Positions 12,961 through 26,604 of a DNA stretch of 64,000 nucleotides are shown here, in pieces (within the stretch, counting starts at the first letter, position 1; each line of letters begins with the position of its first letter). The notes beneath the pieces were generated by a model. The model worked only from the letters and a program-made list of their open reading frames with translations, made no database searches and had not been told where the DNA came from. The DNA is from Mastacembelus armatus (Eukaryota > Chordata > Actinopteri > Synbranchiformes > Mastacembelidae). The DNA lies in NCBI RefSeq assembly GCF_900324485.2, contig NC_046648.1:434001-498000 (forward strand). The letters are read 5' to 3'. The position numbers and the translations under genes were made by a program.

Positions 12961-14165
12961 GGAAATGCAAAAGCTGTCGGTATAAATACATCCTATCCTC
13001 CACAGCCTGTGGCGCCTAATGTGGCTGTTTGGCGGAAGCTAACGGGGAGTTTAAAAATAAAAGCAGTTTTCTTGGTTTCCCTGAAATTTCTTTGATGGGA
13101 ACTGTGGTTTAGCTGAACTGCTGTGTGCGCCTCATGGCTTTGCTGAAGTTCATTTCAGTATTTAGCCGAATGCACATGCACATTTAAAGGCACAACCTGC
13201 AATGTCTGTGGCCGAGCTGCCTTCATATTAAAACGTCTGTGCAACGGTTAAACGGGTGGATGTGTCTCAGCTCATCACTTCGGGTAAACAAAAATATTTG
13301 TGGTTTACATTTAGTTCGTCTTGGATTAAAATGAGCTCTAAATGAGGAGTGACTTCAGGTTTCAGCGGTGACTGTCGAAGGAAACTGGAGGAAACAAATC
13401 ACCTGAAAGTCTAAACGTGTTGGTTTGCAGAACATCTGTGATGATTCAGGGGCCTGAAGAGGAGGCGAACTGCAAACTCAAAATGACACAGGTCGTTAAC
13501 TGGATCAAGACTTTATGTTTAAATGAATTCAGCATAAAGACAACATTTTTTTAGCCATACTGACTCACCGCCTGTATTATTTCCCATGTAAGCAGCTTAA
13601 TGTGCCGTTCAGACTGTGTTTCTTTCTAAAGTAGCTGCGCAGGATAATCTGGAGATTCGTTTTACTTCAGCTGGACCATATGAAAAATGCACTGGTTAAG
13701 AAGAAAACAAGTCATGTCAACATGAAGTACCAGCAAACACTTAAATGCTCGGTGTCATCAAGGTGTAAAGAAGCGTGGAGTCTGACTGCACAGGGACTGG
13801 GGGCTGCTCCGGAAGCAGGGACAGTTGGGTGGGTTTTTATTTTTACGGCTGAAGCTGCTGTAAAACAAAACAACGTAAAAACCCTAAAACTTTCTGGACT
13901 CACAAAGTCAGTCTCGTATTTATCCACGACTCACTGCCAAGTCAAACAGGTGGGAACACATACCTGGAAAACACACACACAGTGTCAGCTGCTGTTATTA
14001 AATTACTGCGGACTGAAAACTGAGACCAACATCAGGATAAAATACTGCAAAACGACGAGACAAATATTTTTAGTATCTATTTATGGACTTTGCTGTTTGT
14101 AAAGAGGCACAAATATCTGGAGGGATTTGATTTAAATAGAAAAAAATCAGTTTTGTCTGAAGTTC

Positions 14166-14167
14166 AC

Positions 14168-14199
<32 letters not shown>
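14166..14199 (+). repeat. (AC)n microsatellite
   Basis: About 17 copies of AC. Confidence 0.9.
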
Positions 14200-14204
<5 letters not shown>

Positions 14205-14857
14205 ATCATTAGTCACCTGCTTTTTAAATGAACTGGTCAATTTCAACAAAGTTTTTAGACCGAGTTTGTCTTTGTTGCTGTGTTGAAAACAACAACAACA
14301 ACAACAAAAGGCTCCGAGCTCCTTTGGGCCCACACGGAACTATTGGCTGTGAGGGGGAGCAGGGCCACAGACCGACACGGGAGACACGTCAGGGTCCAGG
14401 AGAAAAACCGTCAGACCCCATCTCGACAAGGTCAACGCACATCCAGACCCACAACTCTCCATCACTCCCAAACTGTGGATCCGTGAGAACAGCCCAAGCG
14501 CCGAGGAAACGTTTCAAGTTTCTTAAATGAGCCAATAACCCGAGTCAAAAGGCCCGGCCATATAATCCACCGACAGCCCACCTCTCCGAGTGCTCTTGAG
14601 CAAGACGATAAACTTGCTGCTATTGTTAGTGAAATCACCCTGTGAGACTGACAATCACCACAGGGTGCTGTCTCGTTACTAGAACAAATGCTCCTTTTTA
14701 TGTACAGACCCATCGCTGAAACCCAGCTGACGGTTCTGGCACGACGGGTTCTGGACACTTGGTAGGTCAGTGTCAGGTCCTGGTCCTGGGTTCGGCTTTT
14801 AAACCTGACGGAACAACATTGAATGTGAACGAGCTGATCAAATGGTTCAATATATAG

Positions 14858-14859
<2 letters not shown>

Positions 14860-14904
<45 letters not shown>
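14860..14904 (+). repeat. (AC)n microsatellite
   Basis: About 22 uninterrupted copies of AC. Confidence 0.9.
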
Positions 14905-14905
<1 letters not shown>

Positions 14906-15852
14906 CGCTCTGTTAATTCTCAAAATGAAAACACACACCTCCTGTGTACAAAACAAACTCCACATTTTAACTTGTAATTCAAATGTCACTATCAATGAAC
15001 ATAAACGCACAAATTTAAAATTATTCTCGACAAAAAAAACAATAATTTATTGTGTTGTTATTTAGGCGCGCACTGCTTTGGCATTTCAAACGGATGAAAA
15101 CTGAACAGAAAATATTTCATCTTTAATTTTGTTTTGTTAAATTTAGAAGCAGAATTAGATAAATTATATAACCAACATATATGTGAACATATTAAAGGTA
15201 ATAATAACTTACTATGATCACAGTATTTCAAATCTATCATTTTTATATTGTTCCTATAATTTCTGAACAATTATTCTCAGTGATATTTGTATAATGGACC
15301 CACCCTAAAGAGATAAATTATTATTATTAATATTAGGAGACAGTGGCTCTTACGTTGATTGACAAAGCTACACATTAAGAGGTAAACTAATTTGGTTTAA
15401 AGTAGCAGGCATCTCTGACACACACACTGACACACAGCAGAGTAAATGCATCCCGTCAATGGACGCACAGTGCGATGACGGCGCCTTATCACTAGATGGC
15501 GACATAAACCCTTATTGTCTGATCGACCCCGCAGGCCTGTGGCCTCAGCACTGACTCAGTTCTACATGTTTCACCACGACTGGTTTTGGTCCAAAAGCCT
15601 AAACCGGGTTGTTTGGACTGGAAATGATGCAGGTAAATGACGAGATCACAATGCGTCTCTCAAACATTTATTGTGAAAAACTTTGGCTATTGCAGTCAGA
15701 GAAGGGGGAGAATAGATAGTTGCATTCACACAGTATTTACATGTTTAAATATGCCCACGATTGAGTTCGTTCTGGGCTGACTGGCAGAAATTGCATAGGT
15801 CTTTAGGCAGTTGACAGGCGAGTTATTCCCTGCGAGTAAAACCCTGTGTTCT

Positions 15853-15887
15853 TAAAATAAAATAAAATAAAATAAAATAAAATAAAT
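15853..15887 (+). repeat. (AAAAT)n microsatellite
   Basis: Six to seven copies of a five-base TAAAA unit, between hoxa11b and hoxa13b. Confidence 0.85.
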
Positions 15888-16513
15888 CAGTGATACGGAT
15901 AAGTCCAACTTTAAATGAAGTGATTTCTTCTTTTAAAGTCGGGGTGATGTAAATGTTGGTTCCAACACCTTTGACATGGTGGAATAGAGCCAGTTTATCT
16001 AAATAATTTAATCAGGTGTGCACCAAAGAACAGTTTTAGGCTACACGCTCAGTGTATGGACGGATATTTAATCTTTCCTTTCAGCTCGAGTTAATCCATG
16101 AAATATAATTTCTGAGATTCGTTTTCTGTTGTGTAATTTTACGTGTTGCATGCACGTAAATCCCAGTGTTGATCACAGATTAAAGGTTTGTAAGGGCCAA
16201 ATACCGCATGTTCTTTAAACTGATGCCCGTGGCCTCAGCTTTAATTGCTGTGCTGGATTAAGGGGAATAAAAGCGCAGGACTGAGTTGACCGAGTATTTG
16301 AACATCATGCATCCATCATCATGAATCGCCTTGGTCAACATGTTGCAGACCATTTCCGATCTCCTGTCAACGGGACGCATTGACTGGTTCCAATTAAAAC
16401 TGGAGGAAGGAAATGTGCAAGTCAAAACAGAGCCGCTCTGGCGACCAAGACGCCGTTCATAGAGTAATAAATATTACAGTTTTTTGGATCCGCCTTTCAC
16501 CTCTTTTCCAGAG

Positions 16514-17580
16514 CTAACTTTTGAATTTATTGACGATTTTCTTCTCCTTTACGCGCCTGTTCTGAAACCAGATTGTCACTTGTCTCTCTGTCAGATTTGT
16601 CTGCGCGGATATCCGTCTCCGTTTGTCCTTGGTGATGAATTTGTTGGTGGCGTACTCCCTTTCCAGTTCTTTGAGCTGCACCTTGGTGTATGGCACACGT
16701 TTCTTTCTCCCACGGCGGATGGAGCTGTCTCCACCAGATACAGTGTCTGTGGAGAAAAAACATTAACGTCACATTTTGATCTGCAGCTTCACAAAACGAG
16801 AAATATTTTACAAGCACTACATTTGAATTTGTTTTCAGGGGCGTTTTGCAGAAAGAAACGTGTTTTAATTCGAGGCTGCATGGACATAGTGACTTTGGCA
16901 GCTTTTATTGCACACCCTGCATGTTTCTGTGTTAATGCCAAAATACCTTGTAACGAGGACTTCCACAGAGGGTTTGACTGTGGTTGCTCCTTGGTGCAGT
17001 AAACTTGACCACTCCAGCCATTAGTGATGGCCCAAGGCTGGTAGGGCTCCATGGGCAACAGAGACTCGTGTCTTGGCTCGGATGGAGCACTCAGCGCAGG
17101 TACGACAGGGACGTCCAGGTAGCTGGGTTGGTAGGGACCCGAGGAATAGCCCTGATAAAAAGCAAATTCTTTCGCCCTGGTCGAAAACTCCTCACCGGTG
17201 ACTGACGAGTCCATGTATTTATCGCCATAACCAGAGGGCTGCGCGCAAGCCTTGACGCTGCCGTGGGACATCCTACACGGGTAGTAGCTGCTGCCAAAAT
17301 ATCCATAGGGCAAAGACGCATTGGGCGAGCTCTGAGTGGCAGAACAGGGGCTGCACTGTTTGCCAGGCTCCCCCATGCCAGAGACTGGCACCTCACTCGC
17401 AGTGTAGGTGGTGCTGGGAGCCAGCGAGGTTGGATGCGCTAACAAATTCCTGCACTGGTTCGCAGCAAAATTGCCTCCAGTAAATCCTTCCATGTTCTTG
17501 CTTCTTTCATCCAAGGCGCTGTCGTAGAGAAACATCACCGGGTCAATCCAGCGCGAGTGGAGGAGCAATGAAGCGGTCAT
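16514..17580 (-). CDS. hoxa13b: hoxa13b, homeobox transcription factor
   Basis: Two exons: 17580-16947 (634 nt) and 16746-16514 (233 nt), donor GTATTT, acceptor TTCTCCACAG, 288 aa. The start [14 protein letters not shown] and the blocks [49 protein letters not shown] and [16 protein letters not shown] are Hox13 signatures. Exon 2 gives [14 protein letters not shown] and a homeodomain at about 224-283 ([13 protein letters not shown]). No tryptophan PBX motif precedes it, as expected for this group. The poly-alanine tracts of mammalian HOXA13 are absent, which explains the shorter protein (288 against about 388 aa). The role is most distal fin and hindgut or urogenital patterning. This is the 5'-most Hox gene here. 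Confidence 0.97.
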
Positions 17581-19851
17581 AGCATGCCCTACATCGAGAC
17601 GACCAACTCTTTTTCAAAATCCCCTCGAATGAACAGACACAGGGACTCGGGTAGAGTAACGACACCAACACGCCTGAGTGCATGAAGATCGCAAGGTTAT
17701 TGGTCAGGGCCAGACACGTGATATGCAAAGACGACGATAAACGTGTGGGCTTCAGATAAGGCAGATCAAGCTGTATGCTATGGATGTTAGGAGCCGATGT
17801 GCACCAGCTTATCCAAAGAAGCCCTGCGCGTATTTTTTCATCTGAACCTGGATGGTGTGACGTGATGTGAAGGGAATTTTGGCGACCATGTCTGCCTGAA
17901 CAGATTTAACTGACGAATTCTCTGATGGCTTAAGAAAACTGATATGTGAGGGAAATGCGTGTTTTTTCGTTAAGATTGACGCAAAATTACGATTTAAACA
18001 GTTTCTACTTATAAAGAAAGGCAAAGGGGCCTCAGATGGAGTATTTGGATTCACAATTATGTAGTTTTCGTGTTTAATGAGCTTTTAGTTAAAGTGCAGT
18101 TTCACTAATTTCCCATCACATTCTTATGTTTCTTAAACCGACTTCGTTAGAGTGAAAGTTTTTTGTTCAGTGGTCACACAGGAAAGTAAATCTCTCTCTC
18201 TCATACTGATACATGCAAAGTGCATATCAGAACAGTTACACATTGAATTGTCCCACTTGTGTAAATGTATAAACATAAGCTCATTATCCACAAAAAACAC
18301 AAAAACAAGTCCAAGCTACATTTGTCCGGACTCTTCTCCATACGCGTAAGACGCGGCTGGAGGCCAAGGTCAAGTTGAAAGTTTTCCGGACAAAAAAAGC
18401 TGCAACTAAATACGAAAATTCACTGACATAGTTTTTAACACAACCTCATCTTTTTTTCGCTCTCTCGTGTGTCTTTATTCTTTAATCAGACTTTGGAATT
18501 AGAGGATATGATGTTGGCACTTAATGACCGAACCCAAAGCTCTAAAGGACTGATGTGATCCTCCGAACTGAGTAAAAAAAAGGTGGTTTTCAGTAAAATA
18601 AACCTTCTTCATCATGTCTACATGTCCCTGCGCAAAATGTCTCCATAGGTTGGCTCCTGTTTTCGTACGCAGAGACGCAGATGTGCGGCATAAATACAAA
18701 TCCATTGCGTGCAGTGCAAGAATAAAAAGAACATGCTTGTGATTCAGGCTTTGTACAGCACAAACACATTCAGTGTCCTGTGACAAAGACCTGGACAGAG
18801 ATGCGAGGATTAAGATCGATCGGTGTGACACTAAATAATGGTTTAACTTTAGGAATCCATCGTCGTTTTATATTTGCCTTTAATTTTAGGCCACAGGCGC
18901 AGGGGCATGTACACGCGCGTAAAATTGAGCACATTTAAAAAATCATTTAATAGAATTTTCTCAACTTTTGATGCTGTAAATCTTTATGGCCCGAGTTCAG
19001 CTTGTAGGCAGGAGTGAGGTGTAGTCTGCGTTTCAGGAAAGAAGTAGGCCTAAATTGTAATAAGTTCATGTCCGATATCCGTTTTTTATTGCGTCGTTAA
19101 AATGACCGACCTTGGATCGACGAATCGGCATCTTATTTAACGCAGCACTACATTTGGGAAAGAAAACTTATTTTTCTCTGGTTGGACAGGCGTCATCTCT
19201 GCCACGCGGTTCACACATCAGAGAGCAGAGGTCTTTCTAAACCGTCTACAGCAGCTAATCCAGTTAAAGGGAAAATTATGAGCCACGTCTAGACTGCAAA
19301 AGAAAAAAAAAATACATTTCACTTGTTCGCTTCATTTCCATTTGTCGTGAACTCTCGGACGCGGCGTTTACGCAAAGGACAACATGTTTAAAGGACCGAC
19401 ACGGAGGCGGAAGGCGAAGTTAAAACTAACGAAAAATCATGTTCCCTAAAAGTTTCATGAATAATTTCACTTTTTCAGTACAATTTAAAACGGCAGTGCC
19501 CGAATAAAACGTCTGGATTATACAAATACCATCAAATAAATCAGCCGATTGCTCTGAACCGAATCGAAGGTTCATTTATTATTAAAATGAAATGATGCGG
19601 ATGATATTTTGATGTGGACAGAGAGTTCATGTATTAAACTCTGAACAGCGTTAGTAAAAAAAAAAAAGCAGGGACTGTTCTCGTTAGTTTTCCCAACACT
19701 ATAGAGCCATAACAGAGTAAGGCAGAAATAAAAGCACAAATAACTGAGTTAAATATGATCAAAGCACTTTAGTGACAGGAAACTTTCAAATCTAATTTCT
19801 TACAAGTCGAGACAAGCAGATGCAGATCTCGGTGCAAAATGTCATATATCA

Positions 19852-19867
19852 TATGACATATGTCATA
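19852..19867. repeat. Perfect 16-bp palindrome TATGACATATGTCATA
   Basis: The sequence equals its own reverse complement. A further CATAT copy lies just upstream at 19842, making a dense CATATG/TCATA cluster. The central CATATG is an E-box core. Confidence 0.8.
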
Positions 19868-19932
19868 CTCGGTTGTTTGTAAATAAACAAGCTGCGGATG
19901 AGCAACAGCAGTGACGTGCGCGCTGCGGCGCA

Positions 19933-19940
19933 TGACGTCA
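19933..19940. promoter_or_regulatory. CRE (TGACGTCA) in a CpG-rich patch
   Basis: A perfect palindromic cAMP-response element inside GC-rich DNA (about 19905-19990) that also holds a TGACGT half-site at about 19911. It lies 2.3 kb upstream of hoxa13b. The match is exact; regulatory use is inferred. Confidence 0.45.
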
Positions 19941-21218
19941 GGGTGCGTGTGTCAGAGTCTGCTGGAGGCCCGAGACCAAAGCGCTGCTGTGTTTGCGGAA
20001 CATATCAAGCAGATGACAACGCGGCTCTCAGGCTACAGTGCTTAATGGACTTTTTATGGGTTGTCTTGTGATCGCATGACCTGTGGCACCTCGGCCCCTC
20101 AGTGGCTCTTGGCAAACCAGATCAGAAACATGCAGCACCCCCCGGTCGGGCCTAAGTGGGGATAGAAAACCAGTGCACATCCCCAAACTACTGAGGCGGC
20201 TGCGTGGGCGAACAGTCTTTCGCAACATAGTTTGGTCGTTGTGTAGCTGAATAGTCATTAGAGGGGAATTTTAGCATCTGGGTATGATGCGTGAGGCAAT
20301 TTATGCCAAACTGAAGAAAAGGTGATGTGTGATTTTCGTTTGGAACAACGTGCGCAGCCTCGGCCCTGCACCGCGTCTCGTCGCTGTTTGTGCAAGGTTT
20401 TATTGTGACTACTGAATCAGTGGGACACACGGTACAAACTACAACATTTGGGAACTATTTTACTTAATGGAGGAAAGTTACGTGGTGCGTCAGGATTTCT
20501 TTTTACACTGTGATAATTATATCCTTCGACTCACTGCATTTAAACGCACGTTTGTCGACACAGAAACCTCGTCCCTTGGAGTCTATAGGCGATTCCAACA
20601 AGCTGAATTTATGGCATTTACTTCAACACATCATGGAATAAACTGATTATCTGCAATGGCTTTAAAAGCGTCTGCTCATGTTTCAGTCCAGGTTGAAATC
20701 CAAGTCCAGAAATGAATAAAGGTTCAAGTGTAAGCAAAGTAACCTGATCACAGAGTTTAAGAGTTCACAATTTGTCTTTATTTCCTAACAGCACATGGAA
20801 GCACTATTTCCACTGTTAGCAGAAATAACCCTAATGAACAGAAGAAGCTGCAGCTACCGACAAGAGAAATAAGTGGAGAAAAGAATCATTCTTGCTGATG
20901 TTTGGGCTTTGCAGAGACATTTCATTCCCACCATGCACTTTAAATAGTTTGAGACGGCCTACCAGTCTCCTCCATCACCTACATATCTGAAAATTCACTT
21001 CTAAAACCAATAGGTGTGATTTATTTTTAAAAAAGCTAGATCTCACAGGACACATAATTTCCAATAGGAGAGAAAGGGCTCACATAGTCTGTCTCGCTGT
21101 GCTGGAGCTCTGGGCTTCATGTCTTTCACAAGTTTGACAAAAATAAGTCCTCGAGGTCAAATGCACCCTAACTACTCTGTCAGTCCGGGCAAAGCTGTGG
21201 ACGGGGTGGAGGCTGATA

Positions 21219-24200
21219 TTACTGGCCCTCCTCCTCACGCAGAAACTGAAAAACGGAGGAGAAATCTTTATTTGCATAACCACGTGCACACATCATTCGG
21301 TAAATCTGATGGGCTAAAGAGCCAAGGGGGGCAGGAGTCTTTGTGTTGGTGGCTGTGTTCTGTGCCAGGCCCAGGTCCTGAAAATGAAATGTCAAACATT
21401 AGAAAAATCAACTGAGCTGCAAATCAAACTCAAACCAGGTCAATTCTCTTTTCAGAGGGATTAGTGCTGAATGGTAAACTGAAGCATTTCAATGGTGTGA
21501 GCTAAGAAACCAGTTTAACACTGTTGCTCCAGTCCCTGCTCATATGCAAAAACATATGAGGCATTACTACATTACTGTTTCACACTAAATACGCAATATT
21601 AAGAAAATCCTGAATAGATTTACCTTGTTAAAAATACTTAGGCTAATAGAAAAGTTACTTCTTCACAATAGCTAATGCACAAAATGATTTATTTCCTTTG
21701 TGTTGAAAGGCAACACGTTCAAACTTAAAATTAAATTCGAATAGAAACTAATGCTATCACAGGTAATACCTCAGGAAATGCAGCCGATATAGTGTAAGGG
21801 ATATTAAACTGACCTTTGCCATCAGCTGGGTACCAAAGCCTCCCTGGTAGTTATTCCCAGAGGGCACTCCCTCCATGACTCCAGGCACAGGGTTGTAGGT
21901 GTCACTAGACCAGCACCTGCCTGAACTCATGTTCAGGATTTTGGCCAAAAGTTTGGGGTCAAGACCAAGTCTGAGTGAAAATACAAAAGTATTGAAGCGA
22001 CTTACACTGGTATGATTTACTGTCACTTTTCTGTTGTTTGTAAGCGAGAGCGTTCACCTGATTCCCAGGTTCATTGTTTCTGAAGTCCCAATCATCCCAA
22101 TGGCTAAAAGCATGTTGTTACAAATTTTAGCCGCCTGTAATGAGACACTGCATCAGTATTCAATAACCTAAACAATGCAAGTTTAAGTATGAGAAAGTGA
22201 CCTACCTGATTTATAAATACATCCTGACGTTTCCTGGCTATTACAACAAATCCATTCATACCTGTCCGGTTCCAACTTGACCGCAATACACAACATTGGC
22301 TCCCATGCAGCTGAGAAGTTCTTTGGCTGCAGTAAATTCCTCTTCTGCCCCTCCAACCATAAAAGTCAGTTTACCCGAACATGCAGCACCCACACCTGGG
22401 AATGGCAAATCATGCTTACATACAACAAATCCTGTGCAAGCACGTGGAGCCGTTTGGTCAATAATGCTAAATTTTAGGTAAGTTTTGTTTATAAGTTGAA
22501 AATGATACGCTGAAGTTCATATCTTTTTAGATCCAAAAAATCCAAAGGCCTGATTTCATTGTCAAGAGAAATCGGGTCAAGACAACATGGAGGTGCAATA
22601 TAACCAGTCTATTTTCAGTGACATAGATCAGGGACAGAATGAAATATATGACACTAACGTGGCTTTGTTGCTTTTTCATATACACTGTGAAAAATACAAT
22701 TTAAAATTAAAATAATAAAAATAAATGTATGATATTTCATGATTAGTGGTACCTTTTAGTGTTTTAAAATATATGAATAAACAGTAAATTTTAAATTTAT
22801 ATTTAGTAATTATCTAAACAGAAGTGTCTCATCTAAATAGTAATGCAATGAAAATGATATCTGGAAGACCATATTCCAAATAAAAACAGCAAAAATCAAC
22901 AATTAAAAAAATACTTTAAAAAAAAAAAAAAAAAAAAAGGTAAAATCAAGGTGATATGCAGAAAATGTAGAAGCCATTCAGTGTTAAAAAGTCTGTGAAA
23001 GTGGGTCTTTAAAAGTGATTTGGATTTCTAGGCATGTCAGTCCACAGCCTTGGCACACTACAGGAAAAACTCTAGTCAGCCTCAGGAACAGCTGTTTCTG
23101 GGTCTACCGGACCATTTAATGGCACATTCAGGTTCACACAGGGTTAAAAGTTTGGTAATATGCAGTAACCAGGTGCAAGACACATGGATGCCAAAAAATG
23201 AACCAACAGTCTTAGAATTAATTCTAATTAATTACAGGACGCCAATGGAGAGAGGCCAATACGAGTAATACAGTTCCCTCTTTGTAGTCCTGCTGAGGAA
23301 CCTGCCAGCAGCATTTTGTATTAACTAGAAATGAAGAAGACTGTTGGTGGAGACCTGACAAGTGACTGTCAAGCTGAGAAATAAAAGCACAGGTGATGGA
23401 CTCAGTAATCACACACAGTGCAGTAATAAAAAATGCATTGAAATGTAAAAAGCCTTAAAAACTGATTTAGCAGATTAAAGCAGGACGTGAAGATGTCTGC
23501 TGTTCAGAGTCAAATAAATGGAAAGAGGTCCTAAACATTTTAAAATATCATCAGTAGCTGTAGCAAAACAGATTAGAAACTCTGATTTGATTTTAACTTA
23601 GAAGGATCATATACACCAGTGAATCTAAAGACAGTTACTGAAATGATAAATATGACACTCAAAACTGAGGGAATGAATATCTGAGGTTGAATCATTTAAG
23701 TAATTAATTACATACTGAGACAAGTATTTAAACTGCTCAAATAACTTTTCATAGCAATGGATATATGAATTATTTAAAAATGCATAAACATTTTGTCCAA
23801 GTCTAATTCCTAAAACAACTCACAACTATCAGCAAAGACCAGTACAGAATATTCAGTGCGTTCTGCAAAGGAGACGAGGTGTGTTTTGTTTAGAGTGTGT
23901 ACATTTACTACATATGAACGCCTCTGTTTTTATTATTTACAACCTCTACTCTGGCCTCTGCAATTCAGTCTAAGGAATAATGCAAGATGGCAGTTATCTG
24001 GTTTCTTACAATTTGCCACACGATGAAACGACTGTCAGACACATGCTGACCCAATTACGTCTCCCACCACCATGTGTGCTTTTATGTTTAAGCTTTAACT
24101 ACAAGAGATTAAACAGTCAATACTATGCCACCATACTTCTTTTGAGCTCTGTCTGGAGATGTTCAAAAAGTTTCCTTTGGGAGCCAAAGCCTGGGGACTG

Positions 24201-26604
24201 ACATGCTGAAGTATCTCTCTCACACACAGGACAACTTTAATCCAGATGCACTATTACAGGATGGATGCATATAAATCACTACTAATCTTCAGGGCCAGAC
24301 CATAAAATGGACCAACCTCATCTTAAAGTAAGCCAAACTCAAACAAGTGTTTCTACATGCACGTCCAAGAAAGTCAGAGTGCGCACACTAGGAACATTTG
24401 TGAAGGCAGAGACTTTTCCTCTTCTTCCTTAGATTGAAACATTTCTCATTTGCCACCATTAAAAAAAAAAAAGCATTATTAGTCTTTTAAAGATGTAACT
24501 TCAGATGTACCATTAGGCAGCTGGTGAGTACAGTTAATATGCAAATACAAGTCCCTTCCCTGCTTCGTATACATGCAACACATGAGTATATTTTAATTCA
24601 CAGCGGAAGTCATTTTTACACATAAGGCTTGTTTTTAAAATGGTTTAAAGTGCACACTCACTTTCTTCTCACCTATTTATTTCATTGATTCACTAAATAT
24701 TAGATATACCTGTCACCATGATGAAATACTATTCACAACAACCCAGTATCCTCCAAAACCATAACAACTCTCAGCTAATAATAACACACACATCTAAACT
24801 AATAAACAGGAGCTAAATGTTATAGTCTTCATAAAGGTAGCATTTACTCAAAGGCTTATCTATCTGATAAACTTGCAACTGAGTTTCAAGATAAGTCAGC
24901 AAATTGTAATATATAGAGATCAAGCAACTTAGATTCTGAAAAGAGTAAATTGTACCTCCGGACACTGGTGCGTCCATAAAAACGGCCCCCGTCTTCTCAG
25001 CGGCAGCAGCCATCTCTTTTGAGACAGCTGGATCAATGGTGCTGGAGTCAATGAGTAGGGAGCCTTTCTTTACTTTTCTGGTGAGAAAAGTAAATCGTTA
25101 TCGGCCCACAGAATCCAAATTAAATATATTCATGTGGGTATTATGAACGCATTGCAAGAAGAACTGAAGTGTACTTGAGAATGCCATTGGGTCCAGTGTA
25201 CACATCTATGACGTTGGGGCTAGAGGGGAGCATGGTGATAATGCGGTCAGCTTTATCAGCTACCTCAGCAGGGTTATCCACAATCTGAGAAAACACACAG
25301 AACCACGGGGTCAGAGGAGACGTAACAATCGGAAAGGGAGGAAAAAAAAAAAAAAGACTTGTACATTTTCCTGTCCCACCTGAGCACCCAGCTTTTGCAC
25401 TTCCTTGCAGGACTCTGGGAACACATCTGTGGCGATGACTGGGTAGCCATGCTTCAGCAGGTTTTTTGCCATTGGGTTTCCCATATTTCCCAGACCAACA
25501 AACCCCACCTGTGTCTTTGAGGCCATAGACCTCCTGGACACTACAAATAATGGCCACATGGATTAATAATAACACACACAATTATTTTTTCCAAGATGCC
25601 AATTTTTTCCATTTAAAAACCCATTTTGGTATTTAAAAAACAAACAAAAAAAAAAAACAATAAGTTATTTCTGTGTAATAATCAACATCTTAGCTCATCT
25701 CTGAGCATGACAGACTTTATTTATATTCATTTCATGTGGATGTATAATCACTACAGTGCCAAAGTCATCCGAGCTGATACCCAGACCTTTCTCACACACA
25801 CATACACACATACACACACACACTTAAAACATATGACTCCATTTTAAAAAACAACTCTAATCCTGAAATGTATTAAAAACAACAACACAAGATATTAACA
25901 TTTGTGTGGTGCTCATATTTTTGTGTGTCTGGTGGATGTGCTGCATTTTGGGGGTTTTTAATTCAAATAAAATGTTTTTTGTTAAAATACTCAGCAGGTG
26001 TGCACTTCATCCTAATTACAAGCAACATAAACAATATATATGGTTAATTTTCCCCCTTTACCCTTCTTATAAAACGGGCCCCACACATGGGCTGTACATA
26101 CAAACTTGTGTAAGATTGTTGACATTTGTTCACCCACATAGTGTCTCTATGCAAATAAAAACACATACAACATGACAGAGTTCAAAATAAACTAAATAAA
26201 TCATTCGATAAGCTAAATACACGATTATAATGTTCATTGTACAAAGTGCAGAATGGCCGACGACACATTATGTCCCTAGATAAAGACACAGTAGGACAGA
26301 GAGGACACTGGGACACGTTCGGTTCTACGTGTTTTTATCGTCGTTAACGCGGCTCCGGCAGATTCTACCACACGTTATCCAGTAACACCAGCGAACCGGA
26401 GCGCAAAAACTTGTCTTACGACACTTCAGGTACGTTTTCACGTGACAAACAGCCTCTAGGCGGTAACTGTAGTAACTATAGTAACTGTAGTGAACGCAGC
26501 GACGTGCACGACGCACACACAGTCTGTTTCTTCTTACCAAAAGCAAAGTCGACCCGCCTGCAGAGCCGTCCGACCAGACAGGACCCTCTCAACGCGGCCG
26601 CCAT
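21219..26604 (-). CDS. hibadhb: hibadhb, 3-hydroxyisobutyrate dehydrogenase, mitochondrial
   Basis: Eight coding exons on the minus strand: 26604-26538, 25540-25380, 25284-25175, 25077-24956, 22395-22262, 22134-22058, 21970-21814 and 21377-21219. All have GT-AG junctions and the total is 987 nt (328 aa; human has 336). Residues 1 to about 28 form an Arg-rich mitochondrial presequence ([20 protein letters not shown]). [17 protein letters not shown] (34-50) is the dinucleotide-binding start. SST (124-126) and DAPVSGG (148-154) are substrate-site motifs. [11 protein letters not shown] carries the catalytic lysine at about 201. The enzyme oxidises 3-hydroxyisobutyrate to methylmalonate semialdehyde with NAD+ in valine breakdown. 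No breaks are seen. Its first exon faces tax1bp1b. Confidence 0.97.
22990..23420 (-). mobile_element. Degraded LINE 3' fragment (L2/Rex-like) in hibadhb intron 4
   Basis: On the minus strand a decayed frame reads [11 protein letters not shown], like the LHWLPVxxRI motif after the reverse-transcriptase thumb of L2- or Rex1-type fish LINEs. Downstream come pieces resembling the RRSSGxxLLVVPR and FSVVxPRLWNSLP blocks of the same C-terminus (here [10 protein letters not shown]). Frame changes and stops interrupt it, so it is an old non-functional piece. The family call is tentative. Confidence 0.45.
25791..25823 (+). repeat. (AC)n-rich microsatellite in hibadhb intron 1
   Basis: CA repeats interrupted twice by CATA, about 33 bases. 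Confidence 0.85.

Larger units (their letters stand above)
10442..16513. other. hoxa11b-hoxa13b intergenic region
   Basis: 6 kb without a supported gene. There is no hox12 homeobox, as expected for HoxA. The hoxa11b promoter must lie at the left end. Several CA/TG arrays and one AAAAT array are listed separately. A minus-strand AATAAA at 15672-15667 is a candidate poly(A) signal for hoxa13b, about 840 bases after its stop. A CCTCACCTTAACC-type short direct repeat lies at 10917-10952. Confidence 0.5.
17581..21218. other. hoxa13b upstream region to hibadhb 3' end
   Basis: No supported gene. In particular there is no even-skipped (evx) homeobox, which flanks hox13 in the unduplicated HoxA cluster and in the HoxAa copy. 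It contains the hoxa13b promoter, a CpG-rich patch around 19.90-19.95 kb with a perfect CRE, and a perfect 16-bp palindrome. The right end is hibadhb 3' UTR; a minus-strand AATAAA at 20782-20777 is about 440 bases after that stop and is a plausible poly(A) signal. Confidence 0.5.

Noticed and set aside
10442-16513. A hidden hoxa12-type gene
   Set aside because: No homeobox in any frame; HoxA clusters have no paralogue 12.
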